From NCBI GenBank assembly GCA_944990035.1, contig CALYLX010000136.1, positions 1,116,001-1,180,000 on the forward strand: a DNA stretch of 64,000 nt, read 5' to 3'. Source of the DNA: Clitopilus passeckerianus (Eukaryota; Basidiomycota; Agaricomycetes; Agaricales; Entolomataceae). This document shows positions 61,965-64,000 of this stretch, piece after piece. Each line of letters opens with the position of its first letter. Within the stretch, counting starts at the first letter, position 1. The translations under genes and the position numbers were made by a program. The notes under the pieces were generated by a model that worked only from the letters and a program-made list of their open reading frames with translations, was not told where the DNA came from and searched no databases.

Positions 61965-62137
61965 AGTTAAACACTGTACTAAAAGTAGAAGCACAACCTC
62001 AGAGTTATGTCAGCCCAAAGCCAAGATGTCAAACTATGATATACATTATTCTCAAGATTTTATTAATTTATTCCATAAGCTATTCACTAATCTTTGAAAA
62101 AGTAGCAAACATTAGAAGAGTTTTGTTGCCCACTGTA
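61965..62137 (+). repeat. Stray, diverged copy of the Tc1 element's right end
   Basis: Closely similar to the right inverted repeat of the downstream Tc1 element (63685-63856) and in the same orientation: GTAGAAGCACAACCTCAGAG..., AGTAGCAAACATTAGAAGAG, ending TTTTGTTGCCCACTGTA. It ends in the same CACTG-TA, and has several base changes. It lies about 110 bp before the complete element. It is either the remnant end of an older copy or a solo end; no matching left end is seen. Confidence 0.7.
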
Positions 62138-62248
62138 AGTACATCTAAAAAGCACATTCTTATGCACATTTGACTGTTTTACCTATATTTTATGTTTCAA
62201 TTGCTATGTTTTTCATTTCTACTAGTACCACCTATTGTATACCATGTA

Positions 62249-62458
62249 CAGTGGGCAACAAAACCCTTCCAATGTTTACTACTTTTCCAAAGATGTGTTA
62301 ATAGCTAATGAAATAAATTATGCAAAATCTTGAAAATAATATATATCATAGTTCAATCTCTTGGCTTGATGCTGACATAACCCTGAGGCTGTGCTTCCAC
62401 TTTTAGCAGGTGTTTCACACAGTACAAGGTGGTGACCCATTGGAAGGGTTTTGTTGCT
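62249..62458 (+). repeat. Left terminal inverted repeat of the Tc1 element
   Basis: Begins CAGTGGGCAACAAAACCCTT and ends with the inverted inner motif CATTGGAAGGGTTTTGTTGC at about 62438-62457. Reverse complement of 63645-63854 with scattered mismatches. Confidence 0.88.
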
Positions 62459-62598
62459 AGGTGTTTTGAATCTAGTAATCATGTGATAAGTCACATGATA
62501 CTCGAGTTTGTTGATTGTAGTCAACAAGGTCATGTGACTAGAGTGTCAGTACACTATATATACAGCTGACCCAAGTGCTGCTTTGCCCCCAACCCATC

Positions 62599-63614
62599 AT
62601 GCATGCTCTCACCAAAGCTCAGACTACCTGTGTCATTGAACTGCTTCATACTGGCCTCTCTGCCACTCATATTCATAAAGAGACTGGAATTGGCCTTGCT
62701 TCTATTAGCAGAATACATGATAAGCACTGTCCTCACCTTCCCAAGTCATCTGGTGGCCGTCCTCCCAAGCTTATGCCTGCCAACATCAAATACACAAAAC
62801 TCAATATGTGCATGGGCAAGATTTCTACAGCTGTCCAAGCTGCTAGAGTTCTTCAAGATATTACCAACACAACTGTCACATCTCAGACAGTACTCAGAAA
62901 CCTCAAAAACACTGGTTGGAAGTCCTTCAGAAAGGTGAAACGACCTGCACTTGACCAGAAGCATATTCGGGCACGGAAGGAGTTTGCAGAGAGGCATAAG
63001 AAGTGGACTGTAGATGATTGGAAGAAGGTCTATTGGTCTGATGAGACTAAAATCAACTGGTTGGGGCAGATGGGAATGAGAGAGTATGGGCAGGGAAGGA
63101 GGAGGGGCTTAACAAGTGACGCGTCAAAGAAACCCGGAAATTTGGAGGAGGAAATATTATGATGTGGGGCTGTATGGGATGGGATGGGGTTGGATATGCT
63201 ACCAGAATTGAAAGTACCATGGGCAAGGTCCTTTACACTTCAATCCTGGAGGAGGAACTTCAGGCTAGCCTAAAGTACTATAAGGTAAAAGTGAAGGATA
63301 TGATTTTTCAGCAGGACAATGACCCCAAGCACACCAGCAACATGGCCAAGGAATGGTTTAAACACTACAAAATAAAGGTTCTAATCTGGCCAGCAAACTC
63401 TCCTGATATAAACCCTATTGAACATCTTTGGGTTCATGTCAAAAAAGAGCTTAGCAAGTATAATTCTCCACCTAATAGAGTATTAGAGCTTTGGGCAAGA
63501 GTAGAGAAGGTTTGGAATGAGATTCCAGCAGAGGTGTGCCAGAACTTAATAGAGTCAATGCCTAGAAGGATTCAGGCAGTAGTTGATGCCAAGGGAAAGT
63601 GGACTAAGTACTAA
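62599..63614 (+). pseudogene. Tc1/mariner transposase, disabled by a frameshift and a stop
   Basis: About 338 codons. The N-terminal paired-like helix-turn-helix region is seen in IELLHTGLSATHIHKETGIG and ITNTTVTSQTVLRNLKNTGW. Catalytic DDE: first Asp in VYWSDETKIN, second in FQQDNDPKHTS, Glu in NSPDINPIEHLW. The spacing between the second Asp and the Glu is 34 residues (DD34E), the Tc1 family pattern. The frame shifts by one base at about 63070-63080, and the second frame has a TGA at 63117 before KETRKFGGGN. The frame then runs open to the stop at 63612-63614 (GKWTKY end). CGA to TGA at that site would be a single CpG transition. Confidence 0.88.
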
Positions 63615-63644
63615 AATTAATGTATTTCTGTTTTTAAAATCAGT

Positions 63645-63854
63645 AGCAACAAAACCCTTCCAATGGGTCACCACCTTGTACTGTGTGAAACACCTGCTAA
63701 AAGTGGAAGCACAGCCTCAGGATTATGTCAGCGTCAAGCCAAGAGATTGAACTATGATGTATATTATTTTCAAGATTTTACATAATTTATTCCATCAGCT
63801 ATTAACACATTTTTGAAAAAGTAGCAAACATTGGAAGGGTTTTGTTGCCCACTG
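63645..63854 (-). repeat. Right terminal inverted repeat of the Tc1 element
   Basis: Starts with the inner motif AGCAACAAAACCCTTCCAAT and ends GTTTTGTTGCCCACTG before TA. It begins 31 nt after the transposase stop codon. Mirror of 62249-62458. Confidence 0.88.
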
Positions 63855-63856
63855 TA

Positions 63857-64000
63857 TATAGCATCTATAAATGGCCTAAAAGCTGCAAATAAATGGTTTT
63901 CTCATGCAGAAGATTTCTAAATGTCACATATTTTGTCCAGCTTACTTGGACCATCAAAAAAGTGGCTCATGAAATTAGAAGTATTTCTTCACAATACATG
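63857..64000. other. AT-rich flank at the right edge
   Basis: 144 bases with no gene or recognisable repeat end. Confidence 0.4.

Larger units (their letters stand above)
62249..63854 (+). mobile_element. Tc1/mariner transposon with long terminal inverted repeats
   Basis: A 1,606-bp element flanked by TA on both sides (62247-62248 and 63855-63856), the target-site duplication of the Tc1/mariner superfamily. Terminal inverted repeats of about 210 bp: left 62249-62458, right 63645-63854, with a few mismatches. Each repeat starts and ends with opposed copies of a 19-20 bp motif (CAACAAAACCCTTCCAATG or its complement), giving four copies in all. Between them is one plus-strand transposase frame, now broken. 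The high similarity of the two ends suggests a fairly recent insertion. Confidence 0.9.

Overview
The window is nuclear DNA from a filamentous basidiomycete, probably an agaricomycete. Genes are dense, lie on both strands, and are cut by many short introns (about 45-62 nt) with GT..AG ends. Several family signatures are fungal: a class IV chitin synthase, a Medusa-type regulator, Rax2, a Dck1-type DOCK protein, Dbf4/Dfp1, Hap2 and Zn2Cys6 factors. Wherever I rebuilt all splice sites the exons summed to whole codons (for example S-adenosylhomocysteine hydrolase = 431 aa with 11 introns, Dbf4 = 602 aa, Rei1 = 443 aa, Atg5 = 362 aa). For the other genes the boundaries are approximate.

Layout. 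1-1513 (-): 5' part of a class IV chitin synthase gene, running off the left edge. 1741-3696 (+): KAP/CDKN3-like phosphatase. 4689-5126 (+): decayed phosphotransferase fragment in a gene-poor stretch (3.7-6.4 kb). 6472-8341 (+): SAH1. 9526-10769 (-): unknown Ser/Pro-rich protein. 11103-16122 (+): SKI3. 16232-17590 (-): LETM1-domain protein. 17648-18308 (+): unknown. 18385-19405 (+): MED27. 19580-21458 (+): Medusa regulator. 21823-28983 (-): DOCK-family GEF. 29091-30812 (+): unknown coiled-coil protein. 30924-32177 (-): ATG5. 32564-34532 (+): DBF4. 35043-36449 (+): tandem Zn2Cys6 factor. 36784-38064 (-): SAM decarboxylase. 38369-39031 (+): DUF1279 protein. 39159-39672 (-): RPEL protein. 39864-41250 (-): PP2C phosphatase. 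41471-43744 (+): CLASP/TOG protein. 44079-44438 (-): mitochondrial bL34. 44572-48220 (+): ALA1. 48609-49246 (+): RPS18. 49431-50133 (+): unknown. 50276-51041 (-): HAP2. 51126-51823 (+): THO1/SARNP. 52183-53670 (+): REI1. 53833-58388 (-): RAX2 with a C-terminal SH3. 58578-59142 (-): small mitochondrial membrane protein.

From about 59.15 kb to the right edge the sequence becomes AT-rich and repetitive. It holds a foldback hairpin, a decayed pogo/DDE-1 transposase, a stray Tc1 end, and a nearly complete Tc1/mariner element (62249-63854) with about 210-bp inverted repeats, a TA target duplication, and a transposase broken by one frameshift and one stop codon.

Most genes are single-copy housekeeping or cell-biology genes with no operon-like logic. 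Many neighbours are divergent pairs with very short shared promoters (LETM1/unknown, HAP2/THO1, DOCK/unknown, ATG5/DBF4). Three metabolic or signalling themes recur: methyl-cycle and polyamine metabolism (SAH1, SPE2), cell polarity and wall (chitin synthase, DOCK, RAX2, CLASP), and ribosome or RNA biology (SKI3, RPS18, bL34m, REI1, THO1, ALA1). I saw no obviously new multi-gene system. The most unusual objects are the tandem Zn2Cys6 protein whose two fingers carry introns at the same position, the Rax2-SH3 architecture, the in-frame intron next to the SAM decarboxylase cleavage site, and the Tc1 element whose ends each hold two inverted copies of a 19-20 bp motif.
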